From Candidatus Pacearchaeota archaeon CG11_big_fil_rev_8_21_14_0_20_30_13 (GTDB taxonomy: Archaea > Nanobdellota > Nanobdellia > Pacearchaeales > GW2011-AR1), in the NCBI GenBank assembly GCA_002762735.1, contig PCVV01000009.1:1-48060 (forward strand): a DNA stretch of 48,060 nucleotides, written 5' to 3'. A program made the translations under genes and the position numbers. Positions 29,805-39,526 of the stretch are shown piece after piece. Below the pieces are notes generated by a model. It worked only from the letters and a program-made list of their open reading frames with translations, was not told the DNA's origin and searched no databases. Numbering within the stretch: the stretch's first letter is position 1; every line of letters begins with the position of its first letter.

Positions 29805-31739
29805 ATGGCTTGGGGATTATATAAAAACCAGAAATTTTTGAAACCACTTTGCTTTTCTAATGGTAAAACCCAAGAAGATGTTGTAAAAGAAGTTTTGAAT
29901 TTAATTAACAACGGGAAAAAGATCATTTTTGTCCACGGAGTTTGCGGAACAGGAAAATCTGCAATTGCCCTTAATCTTGCAAACGAACTTGGAAAATCTT
30001 CAATTGTTGTACCTGGAAAAAATTTACAAGCCCAATATAAAAGAGATTATGAAGGAGAGAAATATCTTTTGAAAAAAAATGGGGAGAGGTTAAAAATAAG
30101 TGTGATTACTGGAAGAAATAACCACAAATGTAAATTTTTGGAAGACAATGTACATGCAATTCCGAAAATAAGAAGAGAGATAAATTCTAAACTTAATGAT
30201 ATCTTTTCTGGAGTTTCTCTAGAGATAAAAGAAAAAGAAGATGATATTTATGCAAGCAATCCTGAACTCCCTTGCAACATTGAAATGCGTGAAAAAAATT
30301 GGTTAAAAATAAAAAAGTATATCGGAGAAAATAAAAAAGTTAATCCCAAAAACTTTTCTTCTGTACAAGATGCCAAACGAATGAGTGTTGCACCTGCCTG
30401 CCCGTATTGGAGTCCAGTTTTGCCAGAAAAATATGAAATAAAAAGTCTTGGAGAAACAAAAAAAAGGAAATATGAGGGATTAGATGGAAACATTTTTGTA
30501 CAATATAAAAGAAAGGCGGGATGCCCATTTTATGAGCAATTTGATTTTTACATCGATTCTGATGTAATTGTCTTTAATTCTTTAAAGTATAAACTTGAAA
30601 CTGCACTTCTTAGAAAACCAAAAACCGAAGTTGAGATTATAGATGAATGCGACGAATTCTTAGATAGTTTTTCTAATGAAAGAACTATCAATTTAGACCG
30701 ACTTAACAATTCTCTAGTTCATACCCTTGGAGCTGGCGAAGGAGATCAAGATAAAGTTGAAGAATTGTTTGAATTAATTAAACATCTTGAAAAAGATGAT
30801 CGAGTAAATAATGCTTCCATTAATGGAGAGATTATTCCCCTAAAGTCTACTGGAATTTATGATATATTAAAAGTTTTCTTGAAAAAAGAATGGTTAGAAA
30901 ATATTGACGACGAAAGTTATTTAATAGAGATTTCCGAGACTGCAAGAATGTTTGAGGAATTTATGGATGAAAGCTATACTACCTTTGAAAGGAAAGAAAA
31001 AGGACTTTTTGTGAATATTGTTACCACAAATTTAGCTAAAAAATTAATTCAATTAATAGAGAAAAATAAAATTCTTGTTCTTATGTCTGGAACACTTCAC
31101 TCTAAAAAAGTTTTAGAAGAAATTTTTGGATTAAAAGACTTTGAGATTGTTGATGCTGAAACAGAAAGCCAAGGAAGAGTTGAAATAAAAAAAACGGGTC
31201 TTGAAATGGATTGCAAATATTCAAATTTTTCAAACGAAAAATTTACTAGAGGAGATTATCTTCTTTCACTTGATAAATGTATTAAAGAAGCTCCACGTCC
31301 AACGCTCGTTCATGTAAATGCATTTCTAGATCTCCCAAGTGAATTTGAAATAAAAGAATATAACCTTAAAAATTTAGTTCCTAGAGAAAAAGTAAGAGAA
31401 ATGCAAATTCAAGATAAGAAAGGAAAACTTACTAGAGAATTTAAAGAAGGAATAAACGAAATTTTGTTTTCTACAAGAGATTCTAGAGGAATTGATTTTC
31501 CCGGAAATGAATGTCGTTCAATTGTATTCACAAAATATCCTAATCCTAATGTTAAAAATCCGTTTTGGAAAATTTTAATGAAGAACAAACCAAATCACTA
31601 TTGGGACTTTTACAAAGATAAAGCCAGAAGAGAATTTTTACAAAAAATTTACAGAGGATTGAGATTTAAAGAAGACCATATTTATCTTCTAAGTCCAGAT
31701 ATAAGAGTTTTAGAGATGGCTAAAACTGAATTTAGTTAA
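29805..31739 (+). CDS. XPD/DinG-like superfamily 2 helicase with four candidate Fe-S cysteines
   Basis: An ATP-driven DNA or RNA helicase. Walker A is HGVCGTGKSAIA (about 44-55), motif II is IIDECDEF (Asp-Glu-Cys-Asp at 280-283, not DEAH), and the C-terminal lobe has STRDSRGIDFPG and QKIYRGLRFKEDHIYLL (motif VI). Between Walker A and motif II are Cys109, Cys157, Cys199 and Cys240, spaced as expected for an XPD-type iron-sulphur cluster, which suggests DinG/XPD. At 644 residues it lacks extra domains. A TATA box (29772-29783) about 27 bases upstream fits a leaderless start. Role probably in repair. Confidence 0.8.
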   Translation: MAWGLYKNQKFLKPLCFSNGKTQEDVVKEVLNLINNGKKIIFVHGVCGTGKSAIALNLANELGKSSIVVPGKNLQAQYKRDYEGEKYLLKKNGERLKISVITGRNNHKCKFLEDNVHAIPKIRREINSKLNDIFSGVSLEIKEKEDDIYASNPELPCNIEMREKNWLKIKKYIGENKKVNPKNFSSVQDAKRMSVAPACPYWSPVLPEKYEIKSLGETKKRKYEGLDGNIFVQYKRKAGCPFYEQFDFYIDSDVIVFNSLKYKLETALLRKPKTEVEIIDECDEFLDSFSNERTINLDRLNNSLVHTLGAGEGDQDKVEELFELIKHLEKDDRVNNASINGEIIPLKSTGIYDILKVFLKKEWLENIDDESYLIEISETARMFEEFMDESYTTFERKEKGLFVNIVTTNLAKKLIQLIEKNKILVLMSGTLHSKKVLEEIFGLKDFEIVDAETESQGRVEIKKTGLEMDCKYSNFSNEKFTRGDYLLSLDKCIKEAPRPTLVHVNAFLDLPSEFEIKEYNLKNLVPREKVREMQIQDKKGKLTREFKEGINEILFSTRDSRGIDFPGNECRSIVFTKYPNPNVKNPFWKILMKNKPNHYWDFYKDKARREFLQKIYRGLRFKEDHIYLLSPDIRVLEMAKTEFS

Positions 31740-32182
31740 TTCCATAAACTATCATAAAAATTTTTGTATGCTTTTTCAAAACTTTCTTTGCTTCTACCTT
31801 CGCAGATTAAAGGATTAATCTTTGAACTTTTATTTTTTCCATTAAGTTTTCTCATTTCCTCATCTTGAATCTTTAAGCTTACAATGTAATCTCCTAATTC
31901 TCCTAAATATCCTAATAAAAGTTCTGTTTGAAAAATACTCTCTTCAATTTTTTTTCCTTTTTCTAAAGTTTTTAGAATGTATTCATTTACTTCTAAACTG
32001 CTCAAATTGGGAACTTTTATTTCATAATACTTTTGAAATGTTTGTAAAGCGTCCTTAATCGAATGATCTTGAAAAGAAGCCCCAATCTTTAAATTTCCTT
32101 CGAGTAAAATCCATAATCTTCCTATAGCAAATCTTATTCCTAAAGAAACTCCCTCTTTAGATAGCTTTTCTAAATCTTGCAT
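31736..32182 (-). CDS. Hypothetical helical protein, 148 residues
   Basis: I do not recognise this protein. It is mostly helical and soluble (MQDLEKLSKEGVSLGIRFAI, QTELLLGYLGELGDYIVSLK). Its stop overlaps the helicase stop by 4 bases (convergent ends). tRNA-Ser lies upstream. No known domain is visible. Confidence 0.55.
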   Translation of the reverse strand: MQDLEKLSKEGVSLGIRFAIGRLWILLEGNLKIGASFQDHSIKDALQTFQKYYEIKVPNLSSLEVNEYILKTLEKGKKIEESIFQTELLLGYLGELGDYIVSLKIQDEEMRKLNGKNKSSKINPLICEGRSKESFEKAYKNFYDSLWN

Positions 32183-32242
32183 TCCTATTAAAAATATTTA
32201 TTGTTTATAAGAATTGTTGCAAAGAAAGATATTAAAAGAAAA

Positions 32243-32322
32243 CGCCCCCGCCAGGAATCGAACCTGGAAGCCCAAAGGGCCCGGATCTCAAGTCCGGTGC
32301 ACTACCATTATGCGACAGAGGC
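32243..32322 (-). tRNA. tRNA-Ser (anticodon TGA)
   Basis: On the minus strand GCCTCTG pairs with CGGGGGC (two G-U pairs), discriminator G. The anticodon arm is CCGGA-CTTGAGA-TCCGG, giving TGA. A long variable arm GCCC-TTT-GGGC, typical of serine tRNA, follows. About 80 bases. Confidence 0.92.
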
Positions 32323-32380
32323 AACTATTATTAATATTTAAGTGCCAAGAGTAGTTTTAAAGATTTCGTTTTAAAATTTC

Positions 32381-32668
32381 TTAACCTTTAAAGAAAAATT
32401 TTATTTTCTTCCAAAATTTAGAATGACCTAATTTAAGAAGATTATTCTTTTCATCAAAAAACTCATATTTGATTACTGGCTTTTCTCTTAATACTGGAGC
32501 AGTCTCTGCAATTTCTTTATGTGCTTGTACCACTGCCTGTTCAATTGCAGTTCTGGAATATCCTTGATTCAAAAGTGCAAATTTTAGGGAATCTTCTGGA
32601 TAATTCTTAGAAAAATTTTTTTTAAAATATTCCACAAGTTGGTTTTTATTTTCAAGTCTTCTCATCAC
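32381..32668 (-). CDS. Small protein with a UBA-like three-helix segment
   Basis: In the 95 residues, QLVEYFKKNFSKNYPEDSLK and FALLNQGYSRTAIEQAVVQA form an N-terminal helical unit of the sort seen in short domains that bind other proteins; the tail KFWKKIKFFFKG is basic and aromatic and may touch the membrane. I recall such units in proteins of DPANN archaea, often attached to membrane segments; here it is alone. Function unknown. Confidence 0.5.
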   Translation of the reverse strand: MMRRLENKNQLVEYFKKNFSKNYPEDSLKFALLNQGYSRTAIEQAVVQAHKEIAETAPVLREKPVIKYEFFDEKNNLLKLGHSKFWKKIKFFFKG

Positions 32669-32699
32669 TGAAAAAGGAAGTTAAAGTTTAAAAAATATT

Positions 32700-34187
32700 C
32701 TAAATGAAAGAAATTTTTATCGGTAACTTTTTGTGATAATATTTGATTGCTTCATTAAGTCTTGGTTTTGATTCTGCATAAAGAGTAAGAATTTTATCTC
32801 CTTTCTTTACTCTTTCATTAAGATGATGATAAAGATAAACTCCTGCATATTTATCTAAAGGACACCCTGCAACTTTTGCAAGATAATTTATTTCTTTATT
32901 GTTAATCCCTTTTATTCTCCCACTCTTTTCTGAGAAAAGATCATGTTTTATTTTTGAAAGATAAATCTCTTTCACCTTCCCTCCTTGAGCATTTATAATT
33001 TCTTCAAATTTTTTGTAGGCTTTTCCTGAATCTAAAATTTCTTTCGCGAGAAATTCTCCTTTTCCTGATTCAGCTTTTTTAGTTAATTCTAAAATTTTAC
33101 CCGTAAGAAAAATTGCTTTTTTCTCTAAGTCTCTTGGAAGATCTTTTTCTCTTTTTAACACCTTAATCACATCCCTCATTTCCATTGCTGGTCCAACCCC
33201 ATTCCCAATTGGTTCGTCAGTATGAGTTAAGACTACCGATATATGAACTTTAAAAAAATTAGCTAATCTCTCAAATCTTTTTTTTAATCTTTTACCTTTT
33301 TTCTTTGTAACTTTTGCCCCCTTACCATAAGGAATATCTAAAAGAATATATTTACTCCCTGCAGCAAGCTTTTTTGACATTATTGACGCTAAAAGTTGGG
33401 ATTCTGGATCTATTTTTAACATTTTTTCAACCTGAATTATTTTTGAATCTGCTGGAACCATTCCAAGAGAACCTCCCCAACTTAAACAAGCTCCAACTTT
33501 ATCTACAATTTTTTTTAATTTTTCCATAGAAAATTCCACAGGAGATAAAACTTCTATACAATCTGCAGTCCCAGCTGCACTTGTTATTGCCCTTGAGGAA
33601 GTTTTTGGAAGAATCAAACCTGAAGCTGCACAAATTGAAACAATTATAGGAGTTGTTCTATTTCCCGCAATTCCTCCGATACAATGCTTATCTACAATAT
33701 ATTTTTCTTTAAATTTCATTCTTTTCCCAGAAAAGAGAATTGCTTCAACTAAATATGTCGTTTCCTCAAAAGTCATCCCATTTTCGTACATCCCAGAAAC
33801 AAAAACTGCAATTTCAGCTTCGGAAAGAGAATTATTTACTAAATCTATTATTATTTGTCTTATCTCCTCTTTTGTTAATTTTTTTCCGGCAAGTTTCTTT
33901 TTAACAAAAGATAAACTTTCTGAAATCGGAGAAATTGAAACTTCTATATTCTCTCCTTCCCTTAATGAGAGAACTTTTTTTATTTCATCAGTAACATAAA
34001 TTTCATTTTGTTTTAAACCTCCTCCAATTATATCTAAAATAGTCGACATTTCCTTAGATTTTTTTGAAAGAGACCTAAGATTTATTCTATCTCCAGCGTG
34101 AACCCCTAAAGCTTCCGCAGTCTTTTTATTCATCATTGCGACAGGAATTCCCGCTGTCCATCGAGAAGTTTTTATTTTTAATTTCAT
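32700..34187 (-). CDS. deoA: AMP phosphorylase (archaeal DeoA type)
   Basis: Splits AMP (or other NMPs) with phosphate to ribose-1,5-bisphosphate and the base, the first step of the pathway that feeds RuBisCO. The chain has the archaeal N-terminal domain and the phosphorylase fold: VDKHCIGGIAGNRTTPIIVS (phosphate loop), SSRAITSAAGTADCIEVL and ASIMSKKLAAGSKYILLDIP. Start at 34187 (MKLKIKTSRWTAGIPVAM) rather than 34211, because GAGGCG precedes it and a TATA-like AATATAAAAAG (about 34214-34224) lies near 34211. About 495 residues, normal for the group. Confidence 0.93.
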   Translation of the reverse strand: MKLKIKTSRWTAGIPVAMMNKKTAEALGVHAGDRINLRSLSKKSKEMSTILDIIGGGLKQNEIYVTDEIKKVLSLREGENIEVSISPISESLSFVKKKLAGKKLTKEEIRQIIIDLVNNSLSEAEIAVFVSGMYENGMTFEETTYLVEAILFSGKRMKFKEKYIVDKHCIGGIAGNRTTPIIVSICAASGLILPKTSSRAITSAAGTADCIEVLSPVEFSMEKLKKIVDKVGACLSWGGSLGMVPADSKIIQVEKMLKIDPESQLLASIMSKKLAAGSKYILLDIPYGKGAKVTKKKGKRLKKRFERLANFFKVHISVVLTHTDEPIGNGVGPAMEMRDVIKVLKREKDLPRDLEKKAIFLTGKILELTKKAESGKGEFLAKEILDSGKAYKKFEEIINAQGGKVKEIYLSKIKHDLFSEKSGRIKGINNKEINYLAKVAGCPLDKYAGVYLYHHLNERVKKGDKILTLYAESKPRLNEAIKYYHKKLPIKISFI

Positions 34188-34231
34188 ATTCGCCTCTTTG
34201 AGATTAAGCAAAAAATTCTTTTTATATTTAA

Positions 34232-35269
34232 CTACTTCGGCGGATTTTGAAGAAAAATTCCTGGAGTTTTTTTATCTCTATAAACTTCTAAAACAATTAA
34301 AAGATAAGCTAAGATTAGGGGTCCTAAAATAAATCCAATAAAACCTAAAAAATAAACTCCTCCAATCATTCCCAAAAGAATCACTACTGGATGAACATTT
34401 GTTCTTTTGTATATTATAAGAGGTTTAACACTATTTTCAAAAAAAGAACCAATAAGTCCGAAAACAATCAACCCTAATACTGCAACAAATTGACCTTGCA
34501 AAAATAAGTATATCGCAAGAGGAATCCAAACTACTGTTGCCCCTATGATAGGAAGAATTCCTGCAATTATTGCAAGTATTGTAAAAAATAGAGCATTTGG
34601 AACTCCAAATATAAAAAATCCTATTCCAACGATAATCCCTTGTAAAAGTCCAACAATCATTTGCCCATAAATAATTGAAAAGGTAATATCTTTTGAAGAT
34701 TTGAAAATTTTTGTTTCCAAATCCTTTGAAAATGGAAGAACACTTTTAATATAACTTACAAATTCATTATTATCCCTTAAAACATAAAAGAAAATAAAAA
34801 AGGTTACTAAAAGATTTAGTAAAATTAGAGGAAGTTGCAGAAGAAGAGCTGAAACCGCATTCATCGCCCCGCTTGTGATGTTTGTTACAAAACTGTGGAT
34901 CATTCTTCCAATTTCTGAAGCTACATCTGGAGAAGAAAAAATTCCTGGAAAAATACTTTTTAGTGGAGAGACAAAATCAATATTTTGTGAAGAGATAAAA
35001 ACCTCTATTGATTGTTTTAAAACGATAGGAATGGAAAACCAAAGAGGGAGAATTATCCCTACAATGATGATTACACAAACTAATGAAGCTGAAAGGTTTT
35101 TATTTTTTATTTTTTTTTGAAAAAAATTGTAAAGAGGCAAAAAAATAAAACCCAAAAGAACTCCAGCAAGAATTGAGATTAAAACTCCCTTTAAAACAAA
35201 AAATGAAAGTGTGATAAAAATAAGAACTATCCCAATTGAAGTAATATTTTGGATCTCCTTCTTTTCCAT
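34232..35269 (-). CDS. AI-2E family (PerM/YdiK-like) membrane transporter
   Basis: The 345-residue protein has about seven membrane helices and the layout of the AI-2E exporter family: FIFFYVLRDNNEFVSYI, IIYGQMIVGLLQGIIVGIG, FGVPNALFFTILAIIAGILP, VVWIPLAIYLFLQGQ and HPVVILLGMIGGVYFLGFIG. The substrate cannot be inferred; family members move small solutes or are uncharacterised. It is upstream of deoA on the same strand with a 44-base gap, so co-expression is possible. Confidence 0.85.
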   Translation of the reverse strand: MEKKEIQNITSIGIVLIFITLSFFVLKGVLISILAGVLLGFIFLPLYNFFQKKIKNKNLSASLVCVIIIVGIILPLWFSIPIVLKQSIEVFISSQNIDFVSPLKSIFPGIFSSPDVASEIGRMIHSFVTNITSGAMNAVSALLLQLPLILLNLLVTFFIFFYVLRDNNEFVSYIKSVLPFSKDLETKIFKSSKDITFSIIYGQMIVGLLQGIIVGIGFFIFGVPNALFFTILAIIAGILPIIGATVVWIPLAIYLFLQGQFVAVLGLIVFGLIGSFFENSVKPLIIYKRTNVHPVVILLGMIGGVYFLGFIGFILGPLILAYLLIVLEVYRDKKTPGIFLQNPPK

Positions 35270-35360
35270 TTTTTATATTATTTTAAAGACGAAACTACTT
35301 ATAAAACTTCTCGACTGTTAGGACAAAAAAGTTTATAACTAAAAACTTATTTTTCATAAT

Positions 35361-36062
35361 ATGAACTTTATAAAAAAAATTGTGGACAAAAAAATTGATG
35401 AACTTGTTCATGCTCAATTTCAAAAATTTAGTCGGGGAATATTTAAGGATCGGGCAGTTTTGAAAGTTAAAAAATCCAAGGGGAAATATACTATTAATTC
35501 TAGCTCTGAATTTGCTAATGAATTAATTTTTATTATGGCCCAAAAACTTGGCAATAAAAAAACTCTTGTCTCCGGGGCAGTTGTTTCTACTTCAAATTTA
35601 AAAGAAAAAATTGATTTCAAAGAAATTAAACAATTCCAAGGAGTTAAAAGATACTTAATTGAAAAAGAAATGTCTGGGGATGAATTGGTTAAATTGATTC
35701 TTGAATTTCCAAAGACCTTTTTTGGACTAAGCTTCCAAATCGATGAAGAAAACAGTTTAAAAGTAAAACCAAAAGCTCCAAAATCTGGAAAACCCGGTAA
35801 AGGTGATGAAGAACCAAAAGCAGATTTTTGTAAGCTTATAACTAACGATTCAGAATTAGGAAAAAGCTTTGTCTTTGAAAAAAATGATTTTAAAACTGCT
35901 GAAATAAAACATGAATTTGTAATTGAAGAGATAATTTTACCTCAAACAGAAGAGAAGGATTTTGCTAAGATTCGGGAGATGGCAAAGAGAAAAGGAAAGA
36001 TTATTAGATATGCTAATATTGACGGATTAAAATCTATTAAGGAATATGAATTTACTGCCTAA
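35361..36062 (+). CDS. Hypothetical protein, 233 residues
   Basis: Not recognised. It opens NFIKKIVDKKIDELVHAQFQ, has a mixed middle (LIFIMAQKLGNKKTLVSGAV), then a Pro/Lys-rich link (KVKPKAPKSGKPGKGDEEPK) that separates an N-terminal from a C-terminal domain (VIEEIILPQTEEKDFAKIRE). The long form suggests a two-domain protein with a flexible hinge. It is divergent from the AI-2E gene. Confidence 0.6.
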   Translation: MNFIKKIVDKKIDELVHAQFQKFSRGIFKDRAVLKVKKSKGKYTINSSSEFANELIFIMAQKLGNKKTLVSGAVVSTSNLKEKIDFKEIKQFQGVKRYLIEKEMSGDELVKLILEFPKTFFGLSFQIDEENSLKVKPKAPKSGKPGKGDEEPKADFCKLITNDSELGKSFVFEKNDFKTAEIKHEFVIEEIILPQTEEKDFAKIREMAKRKGKIIRYANIDGLKSIKEYEFTA

Positions 36063-36137
36063 AATTTCAATTTAATACCCTAATTATTGAAAATCCTTAA
36101 ACTTAATTTTTCTTATGCTTGAATAATTATTTACACA

Positions 36138-36307
36138 ATGTTTATTCTTTCTCAAAAAGAAATTGAATATATAGAATTACTTAAAGAAAAATGTTGAAAA
36201 TTTGATTCAAACAAAGATTCTTACAAAATAGGTTTAATGATTAAAGCACTAAAAATTTTGATTTGAAAGAAGCCAAAGTAAAATATGCTAAATACTTGAA
36301 AGATTAG
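36138..36307 (+). pseudogene. Possible decayed short gene
   Basis: ATG at 36138 starts MFILSQKEIEYIELLKEKC, then TGA at 36195-36197, then KFDSNKDSYKIGLMIKALKI in the same frame, and FDLKEAKVKYAKYLKD in another frame up to TAG at 36305. Read together it resembles a helical protein of about 56 residues with two lesions. It fills the spacer before the L3 promoter. The case for a real former gene is weak. Confidence 0.3.
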
Positions 36308-36314
36308 TCCCACA

Positions 36315-36327
36315 AGTTTTATAAACC
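36315..36327 (+). promoter_or_regulatory. TATA-box promoter of the L3 (S10/spc) operon
   Basis: AGTTTTATAAACC is the same 13-mer as before rpl1. Start of transcription expected near 36346, leaving a leader of about 48 bases. The leader has an ATG at 36363 whose 35-codon frame overlaps the rpl3 start out of frame. Confidence 0.7.
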
Positions 36328-36393
36328 AACTTTTTCTTTAATTTTAATCCAGGGTAAGTAAAATGAAATTCCGCTATTTAGAAATAAAACAAA

Positions 36394-37328
<935 letters not shown>

Positions 37329-37332
<4 letters not shown>

Positions 37333-38135
37333 AAGCAAATTTATTAAGTATTGAAGGAAACAAATTGAAACAAATTGAAGTTCCTAGTTTTTTTGGAGGA
37401 AAGATTAGAAAAGACTTAATTCAAAAGATTGTTGAGACAAAAAAGATTACTCAACCATATTCTCCAAGCCCAGTTGCTGGAAATCAATATTCTGCCAGCG
37501 GAGTTTTGAAACATCATAGAAAAGTTTGGAAAAGTCAATACGGAAGAGGAATGAGTAGAGTTCCAAGAAAAACTATGACTAGAAAAGGTTCACAATTCAA
37601 TTGGGTTGGAGCAACTGTTCCAAACACTCGTGGAGGTAGAAGAGCTCATCCTCCAAAAGCAATTTCTATGATGGGCATGAAAAAAACAAATAAAAAAGAG
37701 TTAACACTCGCTATCCTTTCTTCAATAGGTGCTACTGCTTCAATTCAATGGGTTCAAAAAAGGTATAATTCTCTTTTTGGAAAAACAGCAAAAGATTTTC
37801 CAGAATTTCCTTTAATTGTGGAATCGAAAATTTCAAGTTTAAAAACAAAAGAAATTATGACTAGCTTAAAAAAAATTCTTGGAGAAAATTTATTTGAGAT
37901 TGCAATTCAAAAAAAAGAAATTAGGAAAGGAAAAGGAAAACTTAGAGGAAGAAAATACAAATCTAGCTTGGGATTACTTATGGTTCTTGGAAATGAAGAA
38001 AAATTAAAAACAAATGGAATTGACGTCGTAACTGCTAAAAATCTTGGCGTGAACGATCTCTCCAAAGGGGCTCCTGGAAGACTTACGATTTACACTGAAA
38101 ATGCAATTAAAGATTTAGGAGAAAAGTATAAATGA
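37329..38135 (+). CDS. rpl4: 50S ribosomal protein L4
   Basis: Lines the exit tunnel. The 268 residues carry the loop around QPYSPSPVAGNQYSASG and KSQYGRGMSRVPRKT, then GGRRAHPPKAISMMGMKKT. The C-terminal part (LRGRKYKSSLGLLMVLGNEE) matches archaeal L4/L1e. Overlaps rpl3 by 4 bases and rpl23 by 4. Confidence 0.97.
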
Positions 38136-38410
38136 AAAAATTAACAAAAACAATTTCATATGAAGGGACTCAACTTAAGCCAATTGTTACTGAAAAAGCA
38201 GTTATGATGATTGAAAGAGATAATACTCTAACTTTCCAAACTTCAATGAAAAAATCAAAAGAGGAAATTAAAAAAGAAGTTGAAGAAATTTTTGAAATTC
38301 AAATTAAGGAAATTAGAACTTTAATTAAGAATAATAAAAAATATGCTTATATAAAACTAAAAGGAGATGTCCTTGCAATTGATATTGCAACTAAATTAGG
38401 ATTAATGTAA
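38132..38410 (+). CDS. rpl23: 50S ribosomal protein L23
   Basis: Docking site for the signal recognition particle at the tunnel exit. The 92 residues include KPIVTEKAVMMIERDNTLTF and KEIRTLIKNNKKYAYIKLKG. Length and motifs are normal. The start overlaps rpl4 (ATGA). Confidence 0.95.
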   Translation: MKKLTKTISYEGTQLKPIVTEKAVMMIERDNTLTFQTSMKKSKEEIKKEVEEIFEIQIKEIRTLIKNNKKYAYIKLKGDVLAIDIATKLGLM

Positions 38411-38411
38411 T

Positions 38412-39110
38412 ATGGGTAAGAGAATAATTCAACAAGCTCGTGGAAAAGGAAGTTCGACTTATAGAGTCAACAAAACTGTTTTTAGACTTAGACTTAAATA
38501 TCCAAGCAAATTATCTGGAGAGGGAACAGTTTTGAAACTTATAAATTCTGGTGCTCACACTTGCCCTGTTGCAAAAATAAAATATTCTGAAGGTTCATTT
38601 TATCTTCCAGCATTCAAAAACATGTTCGAAGGTCAAAAAATAAATTTTGAAAAAGGGGATCTTAAAGATGGAAATATTTTGAAGTTAGGAGATATTCCTG
38701 TAAAAACAAAAGTTTATTGTATAGAATCAAGACCTGGTGATGGGGGAAAGTATATTAAAAGCGGAGGAATTCATGCAACAGTTACAAGAAATGATGAAAA
38801 TGGTGTTTTTATCTTAATGCCTTCGAAGAAAGAGAAAAAATTTCACAGAGAATCAAGAGCAATTGTCGGAACAATCGCTGGTGCTGGGAGACTTGAAAAA
38901 CCTGTGATGAAAGCAGGAAAAATGTTTCACATTAAAAAAACAAAAAGCAAACTTTGGCCAAGAACATCTGCGATTAAAGTTAATGCAATTGACCACCCAT
39001 TCGGTTCAGGTAGAGGAAAGAACCCTAAGAGTAAAATTGCAAAAAGAAATGCACCTCCTGGAGCAAAGGTTGGTTTAATAAGGCCAAGAAGAACAGGTAA
39101 AAGAAAATAA
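38412..39110 (+). CDS. rpl2: 50S ribosomal protein L2
   Basis: Core 23S rRNA-binding protein needed for subunit joining and peptidyl transfer. 232 residues; IIQQARGKGSSTYRVNK at the start and the conserved end with RTSAIKVNAIDHPFGSGRGK, where the histidine near the peptidyl transferase centre lies. Gap of 1 base to rpl23 and rps19. Confidence 0.97.
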   Translation: MGKRIIQQARGKGSSTYRVNKTVFRLRLKYPSKLSGEGTVLKLINSGAHTCPVAKIKYSEGSFYLPAFKNMFEGQKINFEKGDLKDGNILKLGDIPVKTKVYCIESRPGDGGKYIKSGGIHATVTRNDENGVFILMPSKKEKKFHRESRAIVGTIAGAGRLEKPVMKAGKMFHIKKTKSKLWPRTSAIKVNAIDHPFGSGRGKNPKSKIAKRNAPPGAKVGLIRPRRTGKRK

Positions 39111-39111
39111 C

Positions 39112-39525
39112 ATGGAAAATAAAAATAACGAAGTGGAAGTAAGAAAGAAGGAACAATCTTTTAGAGGCAAGAGCTTTGAAGAGACTCTCAAACTTGATGT
39201 TAGAGAATTCGCCAAATTGCTTTCTTCAAACAGAAAAAGAAATGTTCTCAGAAATTTCCAAGAACATGAAAAGTTTTTAAGCCTTGTGAAAGAAAAATTA
39301 GAAAAAGGGAAAAAATCAGTTAAAACTCATAAAAGAGAATTAGTTATTTTACCTGGATTAGTAGGTGTAAAACTTCAAATTTACAATGGAAAGGAGTTCG
39401 TTCCTGTTGAAATTACATTTGAAATGATTGGACATAAATTAGGAGAATTTTCTCCGACGAGAGTTAAAGCTAAACATAGTAAAGAGGAAAAATCTGGGAA
39501 AAAAGTCTCAAATGTAAAGAAATAA
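39112..39525 (+). CDS. rps19: 30S ribosomal protein S19
   Basis: Sits in the head of the small subunit. Conserved C-terminal half: KTHKRELVILPGLVGVKLQ, NGKEFVPVEITFEMIGHKLG and EFSPTRVKAKHSK. Length 137 residues with the archaeal N-terminal helix (FEETLKLDVREFAKLLSSN). Confidence 0.96.
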   Translation: MENKNNEVEVRKKEQSFRGKSFEETLKLDVREFAKLLSSNRKRNVLRNFQEHEKFLSLVKEKLEKGKKSVKTHKRELVILPGLVGVKLQIYNGKEFVPVEITFEMIGHKLGEFSPTRVKAKHSKEEKSGKKVSNVKK

Positions 39526-39526
39526 A

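Noticed and set aside
25634..36197. TGA read as tryptophan throughout the genome
   Set aside because: TGA ends rpl3, rpl4, rps17, rpl24 and other well-defined genes exactly at the start of the next gene, so it is a real stop here.
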